A DNA stretch of 64,000 bases from Diphasiastrum complanatum (GCA_029204225.1 CM055096.1:58419600-58483599); one strand, 5' to 3'; positions 1-11,381 are shown, counted from the stretch's first letter. Notes: generated by a model from the letters alone, not told the origin. Translations and numbers: made by a program.

Positions 1-306
1 ATGCGCTGGCTTCCAAGAGGTCTACAAACTGCCATTGGAGAGCAGTAGAGACTACCATAGGAAGTGCCATGGTGGCTTGCCGCCTTCTGACCTGCGTGGA
101 TGGATAACCGCTCTTCGCAAGAGCGATGGTGGGCTGGAGATGAAGGACGATGGTGGGCTGGAAAACCGTCTTCAGATCTACATTTGGGAGAGCAAAGCCT
201 GCCCTAAGAAATCCCAAATAAAGCGATATGTGCGACAATTGCCTCGAAAAATGCGATGGTGGGAGTCTCTGGCTGCCTGGAGGTGCTTCGAGGTAGGCAC
301 TAAAGA
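1..306 (+). other. Probable 5' leader of the copia element
   Basis: This stretch runs directly into the gag start at 307. An open frame of 99 codons (35-334) covers it, but its protein shows no domain I recognise, and its repeated GATGGTGGGCTGGA motif looks like leader repetition. I read it as untranslated leader rather than a gene. No primer-binding site is visible, so the LTR boundary must lie to the left of the window. Confidence 0.4.
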
Positions 307-852
307 ATGGGATCTATTGGAGCATACCTTCTAGAAGCTAGTGAGAGATTGAATTCTACTAACTATGCTATTTGGAAGGTTAGGATGGAGTCACTCATGG
401 TGCTCCAAGACCTTTATGAGTTTCTGATTGAAGATGAAGATGAACCTCTAGGTGCACATGAGTTAGCTAGATACAAGAAGAGATCTAGGCTTGCACTTCA
501 TTGTGTGAAGATGAATGTGAGCAATGATTTGTTGAGAGAAGTATTAGCATGTACTAGTGCTAAAGAGGCTTGGGAGTCTTTAAAATCAATGTATGAATCT
601 AGCAGCACTTCTAGAGTCCTCATGCTTAGAAATCTGATTTTGCAAAGCATGAGAAGAAGTGAGGAGAGTGCACAAGATTATGTGCTTAAAATCAAGTCTC
701 TAAATAGGGATTTGGCTTCCATTGGACAGAAGATTCAAGATGGAGAGCTTGTACAAATTGCTATTAATGGTCTAGGAAATGACTTTGCAGATTTGGTTTT
801 AAGTTTTTCCATCCAAGACACTTTGCCAAATATAGAAAACTTCATAGTGTAT
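307..852 (+). pseudogene. Copia gag, N-terminal part
   Basis: The frame encodes a typical copia-type gag (UBN2/DUF4219-like) protein of about 180 residues. It starts MGSIGAYLLEASERLNSTNY, carries the Y-x-I-W-K-V-R-M-E-S signature near residues 20-30, and has the KSMYESSSTSRVL block near residues 93-105. In the family this protein forms the nucleocapsid-like particle around element RNA. The frame ends at a stop created by the LTR inserted at 853; the zinc knuckle is found only beyond that insertion at 1541. The remaining frame does not continue directly across the insertion site, so gag carries at least one further lesion. Related copies lie at 30930-31427 and 46341-46586 (minus). Confidence 0.85.
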
Positions 853-1533
853 TGTTAAAAATTCACAATTCTAGCTTGACTAGTTTTGGTCATATGACTT
901 GTAAATAGTTAGATGGTCATGATGTGGCTTGTCACACGTGTCAAATAGCATAGGATTCCATTCATAAGGATGCTCTCAAGTAGACCTAAGTGTTAGAACC
1001 TTTGGAATGAGTCCAAATTATGCTTAGATACAAGGGAGAAAAAATAGGAGCTATTTTTGGTAATTTTTGCATTGTTGAGGGATCTCCAAGATTCCAACCC
1101 TAACTTGGTAGGGATGAAAGATCCACCAAATTAGCATTAGGGATAGGTTTAGGGCTACTCATACCTGCCCAAAATCGTGATGGATCATGTATATATAGGT
1201 GATGATATCTCACCAAAATCAATCAAGCAATTTCATGTTTTTTCTCTCATAATGGTGCAATTGCTCTCTATGTTCATAATTGTTTGAGTACTTGTGATTA
1301 CTAATGATTATAGGATTGAATGTAGGTCTGGTGTACAGTACTCAGACTGTGGGATGCCGTACTTTCACACGTGTGAAGCCTTCTTCAAGGATTTGGGCCA
1401 TTTAGTGAGGTTCAAACATAGATTTTTGATGGATTTTGATGGTTCAACTTGTGCTAATCTTATGAAATCATAATCTATTGTTTCCCTCATCATTTCAAGT
1501 GTTTTAGGATCCTTATTTGCTGTAATTTTTACA
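853..1533 (+). mobile_element. Solo LTR with 5-bp target duplication (TGTAT)
   Basis: A 681-bp block begins TGTTAAAAATTC and ends TTTTTACA. It is bracketed by TGTAT at 848-852 and TGTAT at 1534-1538, the 5-bp duplication expected of a copia integrase. It interrupts the gag frame. A TATA-like GTATATATAGG lies near 1187 and a palindrome TTTCACACGTGTGAA near 1369-1383. No internal coding sequence or second LTR is present, so this is a solo LTR, presumably left by LTR-LTR recombination. Confidence 0.85.
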
Positions 1534-1540
1534 TGTATTA

Positions 1541-1915
1541 GTGGCCGCAGAGTGTAGGATGCTCCACACCAAGGCAAGAATGAGCTCATTGTCCTTGCAT
1601 GATGGAGATGAGAAAGCCAATTTCTCATTCAAAGGCAAAAAGAAGACCAATGGAAAGAATAAACATCCAAAGGAGGCCAAAGAAGAGGATGACACATCAA
1701 GCTTAAAGGACAAGTCAAAGCAAAAATGCTTATTTTGTGGAAAGAAGGGGCATTATGCATCCGAATGCTACAAGAGGCTAAGAGCACAAGAGGAGGAGGA
1801 CAAACAAGGAAACCTTGCACGTGAGGAGGAGGAGGATGAATTTCACCAGCAAGGAATAGCAAGAGACACTTGGTGCATTGATAGTGGGGCTAACTCCCAC
1901 ATGTCTTGTAAATAG
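1541..1915 (+). pseudogene. Copia gag zinc knuckle and start of protease
   Basis: This is the continuation of the gag of 307-852 on the far side of the solo LTR. A basic, lysine-rich stretch leads into an intact CCHC knuckle, CLFCGKKGHYASEC, near residues 63-76. It is followed by an acidic linker and the aspartic protease start DTWCIDSGANSHMSCK with the catalytic D-S-G, after which a stop ends the frame. The knuckle binds element RNA and the protease would cleave the polyprotein. The frame opens on GTG in mid-protein and has no start of its own. Confidence 0.85.
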
Positions 1916-3167
1916 AATTTTTTCTCAACCTTACACTCATTCAATGATGCTAAAAAACTTGTCTTTTCTATACCATCAATCACCAGAATATGCTAAGTGC
2001 TGGTCAGGTCTTAGAAATTGGTTTGGATGTCCACTTTAAGCATGGTGTTTGTTTCATTTTGAAGAATGATATTTGCATTGCAAAGGGATTAAACATGGAA
2101 GATTGTTAAAGTTGGAAGCTAGTGTTGCTTTTGAGAGTGTGAGCTTGGCAAAGGAGGAGATCACTCAAGTGGAGATCTTGGCAAAGTGTGATCTTGCTTG
2201 CATTGAGGAGGAACATTCAAAGGAGGAATATCTTGATGATCAGCCTCAAAGCATGAGAGTCCAAGGGAGTCCTCAATGACAATGGCTGAGTCATCAAATT
2301 GCATGCAAATTGTCCATTCAAGTGTGCATCTTGCAAGGATGGTGAGCATTGGAGAGTCTACTATCTTTGTATAGTGACTTGTTGCTTATCTTTAAGATCT
2401 ATGATGTTTAGTACTTTTTATAATGACAATGAAAATGGATGCTTTCAAATCTCCATCAATTTCACTAGATAACTATTTTTGTAATAGTTTGAATAGTGAC
2501 ATAAAAGATGAAACATCATTGGGTCCACATGCTTTGAGCATGATCATTCCAATGTAAGGAACAAAGATTATCTTATTTCAATGATAGGAATAATGGTAGT
2601 GTTTTTCTCTTCAAGTAGAGATTGTAGAATCTACATGTTTTCCACCAATGAAATTGTCAATGGTGAAAATGTGATCTTTCAAGAGTGGAGGATTTGTAGA
2701 CTTGAAGAAGCAACTTTGGATCAATACCTTATTCAATTCATTGATGGTTTGGAGTCAAGTCAAGTGGAGGAGCAAGCTCAAGACCCGAGACTCCAATAAG
2801 AACCTTGAGTATCAAGATGGAGCCATCAAGGCTCAATCATATAGATCAAGCAAGGCAAGTTGTCTTTGGCAACATTATGTATGCACTTAGTAGTTTAATT
2901 GATGTATCTTCAAGTGCAAATAATGCCTTTGAATCCATGGTTTGGCATGATGTTTAGTTTGAAGTGTGCTACATGTATATAGACACATTTATGGAACATC
3001 TTGTAAGGGATCCTTAAGAGGTGGTGAAAGATCCTTCATGGACATCATTATCTATTGGAGTCTCAAAAGTTCCTTGTTTGTAGCTGGAATTCTTAGACAC
3101 ATTCCTAAAAGCTTCCATTCATCTATCAAGAGAGTTGTAATTAGATCAAGCTAAATTTGAGGAGGAG
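1916..3167 (+). pseudogene. Degraded copia interior with polypurine tract
   Basis: Short broken frames keep scattered protease and GAG-pre-integrase flavour. At 2073-2279 there is KLEASVAFESVSLAKEEITQ, close to the same stretch in the copia element at 55210. At 2581-2799 there is FIDGLESSQVEEQ, resembling the integrase C-terminal linker. No integrase core, reverse transcriptase (no YVDD) or RNase H is seen. The segment ends in a purine run, TTTGAGGAGGAG (3157-3167), the expected plus-strand primer next to the LTR. Confidence 0.6.
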
Positions 3168-3570
3168 TGTGAAGAATTGCCAAAAATTGGCAAATCTAGC
3201 TTGATCAAAAAAATTATGAAGTGTAATGTAAATTTTGTACATAACTAGAAAGCCAAGGATCCATGTGGCAATTCACTCCTAATGTAGGTTAGCTCAATTC
3301 CGTAGGGTTGGTCATGTCATTTTGGTAGTGATTCCTAGTTTATAGGACCTAAATCCTAGATTTAAGGTGAAAATTGACCAACTAGCTATCTACCAAGCAT
3401 GACTCTAGGAAATAGACTAGAGTTTCATTTTAGGGCAAAAAGACTAAGTTAATTCCTTATTACATGCTGGAAATCCACCTAACTTCACAAAGGAAGTCGA
3501 ATTTGCTATGTATTCCAAGCTCCTATAGTGAGAAGATAGAATATTTTTGGAGCTCATTGGCAATCTCAAG
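3168..3570 (+). mobile_element. 3' LTR, truncated
   Basis: The LTR starts TGTGAAGAATTGCC immediately after the polypurine tract. It is clearly related to the solo LTR at 38855-39545: shared blocks include TTGGTAGTGATTCCTA, TACCAAGCATGACTCT and TTCCTTATTACATGCTGG. It is cut near 3570 before the TTTCACACGTGTGAA-type palindrome and the terminal CA. Confidence 0.75.
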
Positions 3571-3578
3571 CTTGTTCA

Positions 3579-4317
3579 CTATGTACTAGGTTGTTTGCCT
3601 AGTAAGCAACTTTCACAGACAGATTGATTAGCTGTAGTAACAGAATTTACACTCATGTCCTTGACCATTCTGTTATGATGCATATACAAGATTGAACGCA
3701 TGTTTAGATGTCCTAATCTCCGATGCCATAAACTAGCATATGAACAACTCACAAAAAGTGCAACATTGTGACTCAGTATGTACAAGTTTCCTTCTCTGTA
3801 AGCAGAGAGAATTTCCTTTGAATTCTCATCTAAAATAGTACATCACCTAGCAGTAAACAAATCTCTATAAATTGATCAGTGATCTTGCTTATAGACAATA
3901 AGTTCTTTGTTAATTTGGGTACATAAAGTGCACCCTAGTGATGCCATCAAAGAATTGTAGTCGAATAGAGCATTGGCCTTCGACTTGATGTGAACTGCAG
4001 TCACCAACGAAGATGTACTTGGATTCTATAGCTGTGAGTGTAGAGAAGAGGTCCTTGCATGGCGTCATGTGCTGAGAGGCACTTGAATTGAGATACCATT
4101 GATGGGCATCTCTGTTGGGTTGATCTTGTACCATCAGTGCTCTCTCATCTTCTTGCGAATCTCTGACTGTGTCGGAGTTGCCTTGTTGTTGCTGCTGCAT
4201 CTTCTTCCAGGCTTCATTATGCAAGAATGCAATGAAGTAGAACAATAGGAAATCTGTATAATGAAAGGTTGTAAAAACAACAATTAGACCACAATACAAT
4301 TGCGTTGATAAGCGCAT
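3579..4317 (-). pseudogene. Copia protease and GAG-pre-integrase fragment
   Basis: On the minus strand, 4317-3910 encodes a protease-like region with WYLNSSASQHMT. In the family this reads D-S-G/A, so the catalytic Asp is replaced by Asn and the enzyme would be dead. Further on, 3785-3579 encodes LWHRRLGHLNMRSI and CESCLLGK, the GAG-pre-integrase zinc-binding region. The two parts are out of frame, and both ends are cut, by the LTR at 3570 and the microsatellite at 4361. The lineage differs from its plus-strand neighbour. Confidence 0.75.
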
Positions 4318-4355
4318 GATCCTACTTACAGATCCAAGAACAATTGTTAAAGTTC

Positions 4356-4929
<574 letters not shown>

Positions 4930-5230
4930 TCGGCTTTTTGTAGGGCAAGTGTCACATTTTTCGCCTTTCAAAACCCCTGTGTAAAAACATAGTGTCAGTT
5001 TTTTTGCCTTTTTTGCCTATTGAAAACTGCATGTAAAAATGTAGTGTCGGGTTTTTCGCAATTTTCACCTATGTAAAAACCCATGTAAAACTGCAGTGTC
5101 GGGTTTTTCGCCTGTGTAGAAACCCGTATAAAACTGCAGTGTCACCTGTCAGAAAACTTAGTGTCAAAAGACAGTGTCAGGTTTTGTGCATTTTTCGGCT
5201 GTGCAAAAATGCGAGTAAAAGACCAGATTG
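4930..5230. repeat. Degenerate minisatellite
   Basis: A module of roughly 50-60 bases built on TGTAAAACTGCAGTGTCGGG followed by TTTTTCGCC recurs at least four times with decay, near 4985, 5035, 5085, 5130 and 5200. Within it the words AAAACCC and GTGTAAAAAC alternate. No reading frame is preserved, so this looks like a tandem repeat and not a coding domain. Confidence 0.6.
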
Positions 5231-5289
5231 TAGCGATAGTTCAATTTTCTACAAGTTACATTTGAGAGAGTAAAAATTAGAGAACAAAG

Positions 5290-5693
5290 GAGGGCTGTTG
5301 GGATGAGTAGGTGTTAGATTAAATTCCAACAGTTGTTTGTCAACTTGCCAATCTAGATCAACTTTTTTGCGTCTAGTTTTTTGATAGATTATTAAGCAAG
5401 CATCCAATCACTCTTGTGGACCTTTTGTAGATCCATTTATGGTCCTAAAGTAAAGTACTCTCACACTTTTATCTATGTTTGCAGGCCGTACAACAGGCCT
5501 CATTTCACACATGTGAACTCGGATCTACATCTATGATCAATGCTTTGATTGTTATTGCTTGTTGTTTGTCAAATTGCCAATCTCGATCAATTTTTTGTGT
5601 CTAGTTTTCTGATAGATATTTAAGCAAGCTTCTAATCCCTCTTGTGGATCTTTCTAACATCCATTTATGGTCCTAAAGTACAGTACTTTCACA
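5290..5693 (+). mobile_element. LTR 3' part with an internal tandem duplication
   Basis: The block ends TACTTTCACA directly before a primer-binding site at 5694, so it is the 3' portion of a 5' LTR. Two direct copies of one about 130-bp segment are present: 5338-5470 and 5563-5693. Both run from GCCAATCT through GATCAA, TCTAGTTTT, GATAGAT and CCATTTATGGTCCTAAAGTA. Between them lies the TTTCACACATGTGAA palindrome (about 5500-5514). The same order, palindrome then this segment then the LTR end, occurs once in the solo LTR at 38855-39545. Confidence 0.7.
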
Positions 5694-5705
5694 TGGTATC
5701 AGATC
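5694..5705 (+). promoter_or_regulatory. Copia primer-binding site (initiator tRNA-Met type)
   Basis: TGGTATCAGATC follows the LTR terminus at once. Plant copia elements use TGGTATCAGAGC, complementary to the 3' end of initiator tRNA-Met. The last bases differ here. Confidence 0.75.
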
Positions 5706-6253
5706 CAATTAGTACAAGAGCATAAACCATTGATCTAAAGCAAATTCATTTTTAGCAAGTTTTGGTGCTAAAAGCTAGTATTGAGAGGGCAAGCTAGAAT
5801 CTCAACTTTGGTGAGGGGATTTGATTCCAAACTTGGTAGGGATCAAAATCCATACTTTCCACACATGTGAACCTACATTTAATGAATTAGGGCAAGAAAG
5901 CCAAATTAACTTCCATATTACATGCTGGAACATGAAGACCAAATAGAATGTAAATGCAATGATTCCTCCATGCTTCCAACTTTGAACTCTCTAGAAACTA
6001 ACAGAAGAAAGATTCGTTAACTCTGCAAGTAGTTGTCCAACACAATACTTGATCATATGTCTATTGTGAAGGATTTTAGATCATTCAAGATCCAATCCAT
6101 GTCCCTAATCTTTGATTACAATAAGGAGCAAACCAAGAATCCTGCCAATGTAGAAAAATCAGCATCTACATACAAAATGAGATGCAAACTCTAAGAGATA
6201 CTGATCAAACATGAACCAAAACATAAATTTTTTTTTTTCTGTCCGTATAATTA
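5706..6253 (+). other. Leader remnant of the LTR element and unassigned debris
   Basis: 5706-5930 is leader-like sequence following the primer site. From about 5950 the sequence (CCAAATAGAATG, ATGATTCCTCCATGCTTC) matches the interior of the minus-strand copia element near 28478-28520. From about 6180 it resembles the leader-proximal LTR part seen at 47180. No gene is visible. Confidence 0.45.
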
Positions 6254-6689
6254 TAGTACGCTACTGTATTTCACACGTGTGAAACCGAAAATAACAATAA
6301 ATGATCATTCTACACATAGAATTGCAAGATATCATCAAGAGAGTGCACCGGAAATGAGAGAGAGAAGAGAAAAGAGAAAAGATGTGTCTCTCCATGAGTT
6401 ACATCCTTTTATAGAGTGTCCAAACCCTATTTGGCCACTTGGCTTTCCCTCCAAAATGTAAATCCTTCTATTTTTGGGTCTAGATTCAATGTACCCAAAG
6501 TTCAAATTTGAATCTCTCTCAAACTTGACTACTAACTTTCCCACACTTTCAAAAAGTGTTTATTGAATGTACTTTAAACTAATATAACTTCAAAAAGTTT
6601 ATCTCTAAATCTAAAATGAGTTTTGGTCTCATATTGACAATTTACCAAAATATGACTAAACTAGACTAAACTAGTTGAAATCTCTCACA
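6254..6689 (-). mobile_element. Copia LTR fragment, minus orientation (block A)
   Basis: The segment carries TTTCACACGTGTGAAA near 6268, a TATA-like box on the minus strand (CTATAAAAGG, about 6407-6416) and ends ATCTCTCACA at 6689. It is almost identical to the LTR at 31815-32253 from base 6290 onward, and its last 85 bases recur at 28190-28274. The left part is degraded and no clean TG terminus is seen. Confidence 0.7.
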
Positions 6690-7038
6690 TCTATGTTCAC
6701 TGACTAGGTTAAGTGCACCAAATAACGCTAGTAACTAGGAATACATAGTAGATCCATAGAAGATTAATCATGCACATATGAGAATAATATCACTATGACC
6801 TAGTACATAAACACATATGTCCTTATTTGGTAGATTCCTCCAAAATCCACATATGTTACTCTCATATCTCACTGAGAATCTTGTAACTCAGCTACAAAAG
6901 CACTATATTTCTCTTGAGTAAAAAACATATCTGGGACATCTCTGAGACTAGGAACCCATTCTCTCTCATGAGTTTTCCAACCCACTTACCTCTTGCCACC
7001 AAATTTCTTTCACTTAATCAACCCCTCACAGATCCTAT
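6690..7038. other. Unassigned sequence between two LTRs (block A)
   Basis: It is shared with 32254-32602 at high identity. It contains no frame, repeat or motif I can name. Because it lies outside the right end of one LTR and outside the left end of the next, it is probably old flanking DNA into which both elements inserted. Confidence 0.4.
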
Positions 7039-7698
7039 TTCAAAAATCAGAATAATGGACTCATTTTGATATACAAAAGATCAATAAGAGTGATTGGAAT
7101 TTTGAATGTTGATCAATCTTTAAACTAGCACCCAAAACTAGCTTTTGCTTGACAATTTCTACACATCCAAGAAGAACAACCAAAGATAATGATCAAATGG
7201 CTTCACACGAAGTACAGCAAGTGTACAGCTTGCTAATAGCAAATAAGTTTACTTATCAGATCCTAAGCATACATTCACAAAGAACTTTCTTAATAGAGTG
7301 GAAACACCAAGATTGCTCCCAAATCAATGTTTTTCATCATTAACCTCATAATGGATCCATCATGGATGAAGTACACAATCATCATAATCTCTCTCTCTAG
7401 GCTGCTTCCAGCACGTGTGGGATAGCTCATTTTACTCATCCATATCCACTTTGGATAAGATCTATCTAATTTGCCACATCACCATTGGTGGTTAGCGTTG
7501 ACCTTCTAGATTTTTACAATCTAGGAGATAACTCCTACAATTAAGGAGATTTGACATTTGACTCAAATAAAATCTAAGTACAATGGACTTGAATATTATG
7601 AGTGACATTTTACACGTGTGTACAGGTCCTCACACGTGTGGATCCACATAGATATCAAACAAATTGCATTTACAAGGTAAAAATTGTAAAATCTAACA
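7039..7698 (-). mobile_element. 3' LTR of a minus-strand copia element
   Basis: It ends ATCTAACA at 7698 and abuts CTCCTCCTCAAT, the reverse complement of a polypurine tract, followed by RNase H in the minus direction, so it is the 3' LTR. It contains AGCACGTGTGGGA (about 7411) and two CACACGTGTG-type words (7610-7642). It matches 32603-33261 closely and 13230-13896 more distantly. Its outer terminus is decayed (TT where TG is expected, about 7039). Confidence 0.75.
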
Positions 7699-7712
7699 CT
7701 CCTCCTCAATTT

Positions 7713-8528
7713 TTACTTTGATACATCTATGGTACATCTATCTACAACACCTAAGGCTGATCTTAACTTGATAAATGAAGCATTTGGCAAGGCATTAGTG
7801 AGTAGATCAGCAAGGCAATCTGAAGAAGATACATGTTGCAACTTGATCTCCTTTGCTTGAATCTTTTCCCTCACAAAATGGTGAGCAATCTCTATGTGCT
7901 TGCACCTTGCATGGAATGTGGGATTGGTTGCTAATGCTTGGCTTGATTGGTTGTCACAATATATGATTGGCTGCTCCTTAGCCTCCATGACTTGTAGCTC
8001 CACCAATAGCCTCTTTAACCACAAGACCTCCTTGGTTGTTGATGTTAAGGCCTTGTATTCCGACTCGGTTGAAGATAGAGATATTGTGTCTTGCTTTTTG
8101 GAAAGCCAAGACACTATGCCATCACAAAGGAAGGTAGAAAAAGCACTTGTGGACTTCCTATCCACCTTATCACCTACAAAATTAGCATCTGAATATGCCC
8201 TCAAAGCAAGGTTAGATCCATGATACAAAATGCCAAAGCTCTTGGTGGCTGAGATGTACCTCAACACCCTTTTAGCATTTTTCCAATGACAAACCAATGG
8301 ATTTTGCATAGATTGGCTAAGCTTACCAACACTATAACTTAGATCAGGTCTAGTTATGGTAAGATAGATTAGGGAGCCTATAAGTCTTCTATAAAGTGTG
8401 ATGTCCTCAAATGATGCTTCATCATCACCATTAGAGACTTTCACATTTTGCTCCATAGGAGTATCTACTCCTTTACAATCTTTCATTTCAAACTTCTCTA
8501 AGATAGAAGATGCATATTTGGTTGACAA
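7713..8528 (-). pseudogene. Copia RT C-terminus and RNase H
   Basis: An open frame of 271 codons encodes the RT connection and RNase H of a copia polyprotein. Visible are CKGVDTPMEQNVK, YRRLIGSLIYLTITRPDLSY, AYSDANFVGDKVDRKSTSAF, WLSKKQDTISLSSTESEYKA, CDNQSSQ and HARCKHIEIAHHFVREKI. The RNase H acidic residues (D of SDAN, E of STESEY, D of CDNQ) are retained. The frame is cut upstream: the YVDD-bearing RT half is in pieces at 8529-8954. Closest relative in the window is the element at 56493-57393. In block B only its last part survives (33274-33588). Confidence 0.85.
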
Positions 8529-9446
8529 ATAGAACTCAAATCTTTGCCTCTTGATACTTATATTCCTAGTATGAAATGAAGAACACCAAGATCCACCATC
8601 TTGAACTCTCTAGACAATGCTATTTTCACTTCGTCTATATACAAAATGAGAATGACGATCTTACCATCATTGAATCTTAAGTACAAAGAAGGTTAATAAG
8701 CACTTACAACAAAACTTATAGAGGTTAAGAAGGCATTCAACCTAGAGTACCAAGCTCTCTTGCTTAAGCCCATAAAGGCTTCTTAACAACAAGCATACTT
8801 TTCCTTCTTGATATTCCTTGATGAAGCCCTTGGGTTGCCTCATGAAGACCTCCTCTTCCAAATATCCATTTAGAAAGGCATTATCACATTAAGTTGAAAT
8901 AGAGGCCAATTGAAAGTAGTTGCAAGAGAAATGATCAACCTTATAGAAACTAGTTTAGCCACCAGGAGCAAAAGTTTTATCAAAATCTACTCCCTTGGTT
9001 TGCAAGACCCCCTTTGCCACTAGCCTTGCTTTATATTTGTTGATGCTTCCATCTTGGTTGTACTTCAATCTATAGATCCATTTGCACTCAAGTGGTCTTC
9101 TTCCATGAGGAAGATCCACAAGCTTCCATGCATGATTCTTCATAAGAGCATCATACTCCTTTTGCATGGCATCCCTCCATTCATGTGACTCCATAGCATC
9201 TTCAAAGCAACTCGGCTCATCAAGTATAGATGTAAAAAAAGTATAAGAGGTAAGAAAATGAAGATTTTCCCTTTGTTCACCTTTGTCAACATAGGTGAGC
9301 CTTGATGGCTCAGCCTTCCTTCTTGTAGATCTTTTTGGAGCTCTCAGGTCTTGAGGTGGGTCCTCAAGATCTTGATCATATGAAGGCTCCTCCTCAAATC
9401 TTGCAAGATCCTTGACATAAGAGGGATTAGTAGCACTTTCATTCAT
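8529..9446 (-). pseudogene. Copia integrase C-terminus and RT N-terminus, frameshifted
   Basis: 9446-8955 encodes the integrase-RT linker and RT start: RSTRRKAEPSRLTYVDKGE, LTSYTFFTSILDEPSCFEDA, EWRDAMQKEYDALMKNHAWK and CKWIYRLKYNQDGSINKYKA, ending ...GVDFDKTFAPGG. The following RT palm (8954-8529) is present only as broken frames. The upstream integrase is missing because an LTR element is inserted at 9473, just after the FDEG codons. Confidence 0.8.
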
Positions 9447-9472
9447 CTTGTAGTAGTTACCTTCATCAAATG

Positions 9473-9813
9473 TGTTAGAATAAGTAAGCCCGAGTTTCTC
9501 TTATAGTTTATGACTTTTCGCTTTTAGCAGTGTTTTTGAGTTTTTTACTGCTTATGTAATAGTGTGCATGAGTGCCAGCTTAACGGCACAAGTAGTGTAA
9601 AGTTGGGACACACGTCCCGTAATGGGGACCGAACTGCCATGCAATGGTACCTCACAAAAAATAGACTCTGTATATGTACCCTTAAGTCTCTTTTGTTAAT
9701 ACAGTTCAAAAGTGTTCTCTTGGGTTGGTGTGTGATCTCTCTTTTTTGCTAGTCTGATTGATGATAAATTGCTTACAAATTAGCTAACTATACTGCCAAT
9801 AAGATCCCCGACA
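9473..9813 (+). mobile_element. 5' LTR of a copia-type element inserted in the copia pol above
   Basis: A 341-bp LTR starts TGTTAGAATAAG and ends GATCCCCGACA, and is followed at once by a primer-binding site. It shares the GGGACACACGTCCC motif with the 3' LTR at 54570-54871, which suggests the same lineage. It interrupts the minus-strand integrase-RT frame. No 3' LTR partner is found, so a matching target duplication cannot be shown. Confidence 0.75.
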
Positions 9814-11256
9814 TGGTATCAGAGCCTGGGAGTGGTGTAGTTCGATGTTAGCTGGAAGCTGAATTTTGGGAAAATTCGAAGAATCGTTTATGGTTAGTCA
9901 CGCAAGAAATCGTTCGCAGGTGTAGTAGAATTCTAGTTTCAACATAAAGCTTTTGGCTTAATCTAAGAGAAAAATTGGAAATTGTCATTTTTTGAGCCTG
10001 CTTGGCGTTTGTGCCCAATATGCACTTGTTTGGATGCCGTTTTTAGAGCGGTTTGAAGCAGAGGGTAGCTTGCAGTAGGGCGACCTTAGTGGTGTAGGAG
10101 ACTGCCAGAAAAATCCCAAAAAGAGATTGCTAAAAGATTAAGAATCTCTTGTTTTTTCATGTACTAGGGTTAGCAGGAGAAAGAAGAAGATTTCTCTCAA
10201 TAATACACTTTTTTTGTAGCTGTAAAACATTGAGCGTGGGCACCCTAGTGTGGAAAGTCAATAGCCAAGAGGCCATGAATAGCCGCGACCAGGAGAGAGC
10301 ACCTTGATCAATATTTTGGGGCAGCTGAAACCCTTCTGCCATAGCCAAGGGAGCTTGATAGCTTGAGGAAGGAGGAGGAGGAGGTCACGGACAGTCGCAC
10401 GTAGCCAGATCTTGTGGCCCATAGCATCTGAAAGTACTTAGTGTATTGAGGAAGTGTGCGGCTCCAAGAACTTACCTCCACACGCAATGATCATTGTTGG
10501 ATCGGGTCTCCAAACAATTGATGGACAAGATCTCGTTGATTGGGTTTAACGTGAGCCGTTATATCTTAATATGCCCTTGGATCAGCAATGAAAAGAGCCC
10601 ATGAAGTAATAAAAGGAGAATGTGGCCTTTAATTTCATTAAAAATTTTCAAGTTGAGAGGGACCCTGAAGTGCAAATTCATTTGAAAAAGTGATTCGCTT
10701 AAGAAGTGTGAATCCACCTATACTAAACCAAAAGCACTTTATAACACACAAATGTCTCACAAATAAATCCTTCTAAATTTAGGTTGAATCATATTGACAT
10801 ATTCAATCACAAACCTAGCTGGATGCAGCTTAGAGAGAGATTCCGGGTGATTGTGTACTTGATCCATGATGGATCCATTGTGAAGCTAATGATGAGAAAC
10901 ATTGGTTTGTGGAGCAATCTTGTGATTAGAAGTGACTCCATTCTTACTTTCCATATTGAATAATTACTCTAGTTTCAAGAAAATAGGCTCCAATTGATCC
11001 CATTTTTTTACTAGTAACAAGTACAACAAATGTACTATTCAAGACTTCCTATTTACTTTTCAGAATTTAGCCTCAAGGCTACTCTCTTGAATATCTCTTA
11101 ACTCAAGAAGCAAGATCTACAATGATCTTAAACTCAAAGGAAGATAGGAATCAAATTCTACACAAACTATTCAATTGGAATCTTGGAGGTGCCAATGCCT
11201 TCCTATGGTGTTTAGAATGGATTTTAGCTTCACTCTTGAACTAAAAACATAAGCCT
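9760..11256 (+). repeat. Tandem duplication, unit 1
   Basis: The unit contains the last 54 bases of the LTR, the primer-binding site, about 900 bases of non-coding leader, and about 500 bases derived from another copia LTR or leader in reverse orientation; 10850-10960 is the reverse complement of sequence like 13490-13610. Unit 2 at 11382-12894 is nearly identical. The 63-codon frame 10157-10348 (minus), present in both units, has no recognisable domain and I do not call it a gene. Confidence 0.85.
9814..9825 (+). promoter_or_regulatory. Copia primer-binding site, exact TGGTATCAGAGC
   Basis: It is adjacent to the LTR terminus and matches the usual plant initiator tRNA-Met site exactly. A second identical copy stands at 11436-11447 because the region is tandemly duplicated. 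Confidence 0.85.
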
Positions 11257-11381
11257 CACTCTTGCCGTTGTGTATCACCTAATCATAAGTTGCATTTAGT
11301 GGGGTACGAGTTAAATTTGTTTTGTGGCATTAAGGCAGCCCTTTTACTACTTATGAATTTGGCATATGGTTGTGCCTAGCC

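Larger units (their letters stand above)
1..3570 (+). mobile_element. Partial Ty1/copia element: leader, gag, protease, degraded interior, 3' LTR
   Basis: Coding order gag (307-852), zinc knuckle and protease start (1541-1915), a degraded interior, a polypurine tract (3157-3167) and an LTR starting TGTGAAGAATTG at 3168 show a plus-strand copia-type retrotransposon. The 5' LTR lies outside the window or is lost. No integrase core, reverse transcriptase or RNase H is readable between 2360 and 3150, so the copy looks internally deleted or non-autonomous. A solo LTR splits gag at 853-1533. The 3' LTR stops near 3570, where unrelated minus-strand copia sequence begins. Confidence 0.8.

Noticed and set aside
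35-334. 99-codon frame at the window start as an independent gene
   Set aside because: It overlaps the gag start out of frame and has repeat-like composition; better read as element leader.
10157-10348. 63-codon minus-strand frame repeated at 11779-11970, which looks like a conserved small gene
   Set aside because: Its conservation is explained by the tandem duplication; there is no domain, and it lies in an LTR-element leader.
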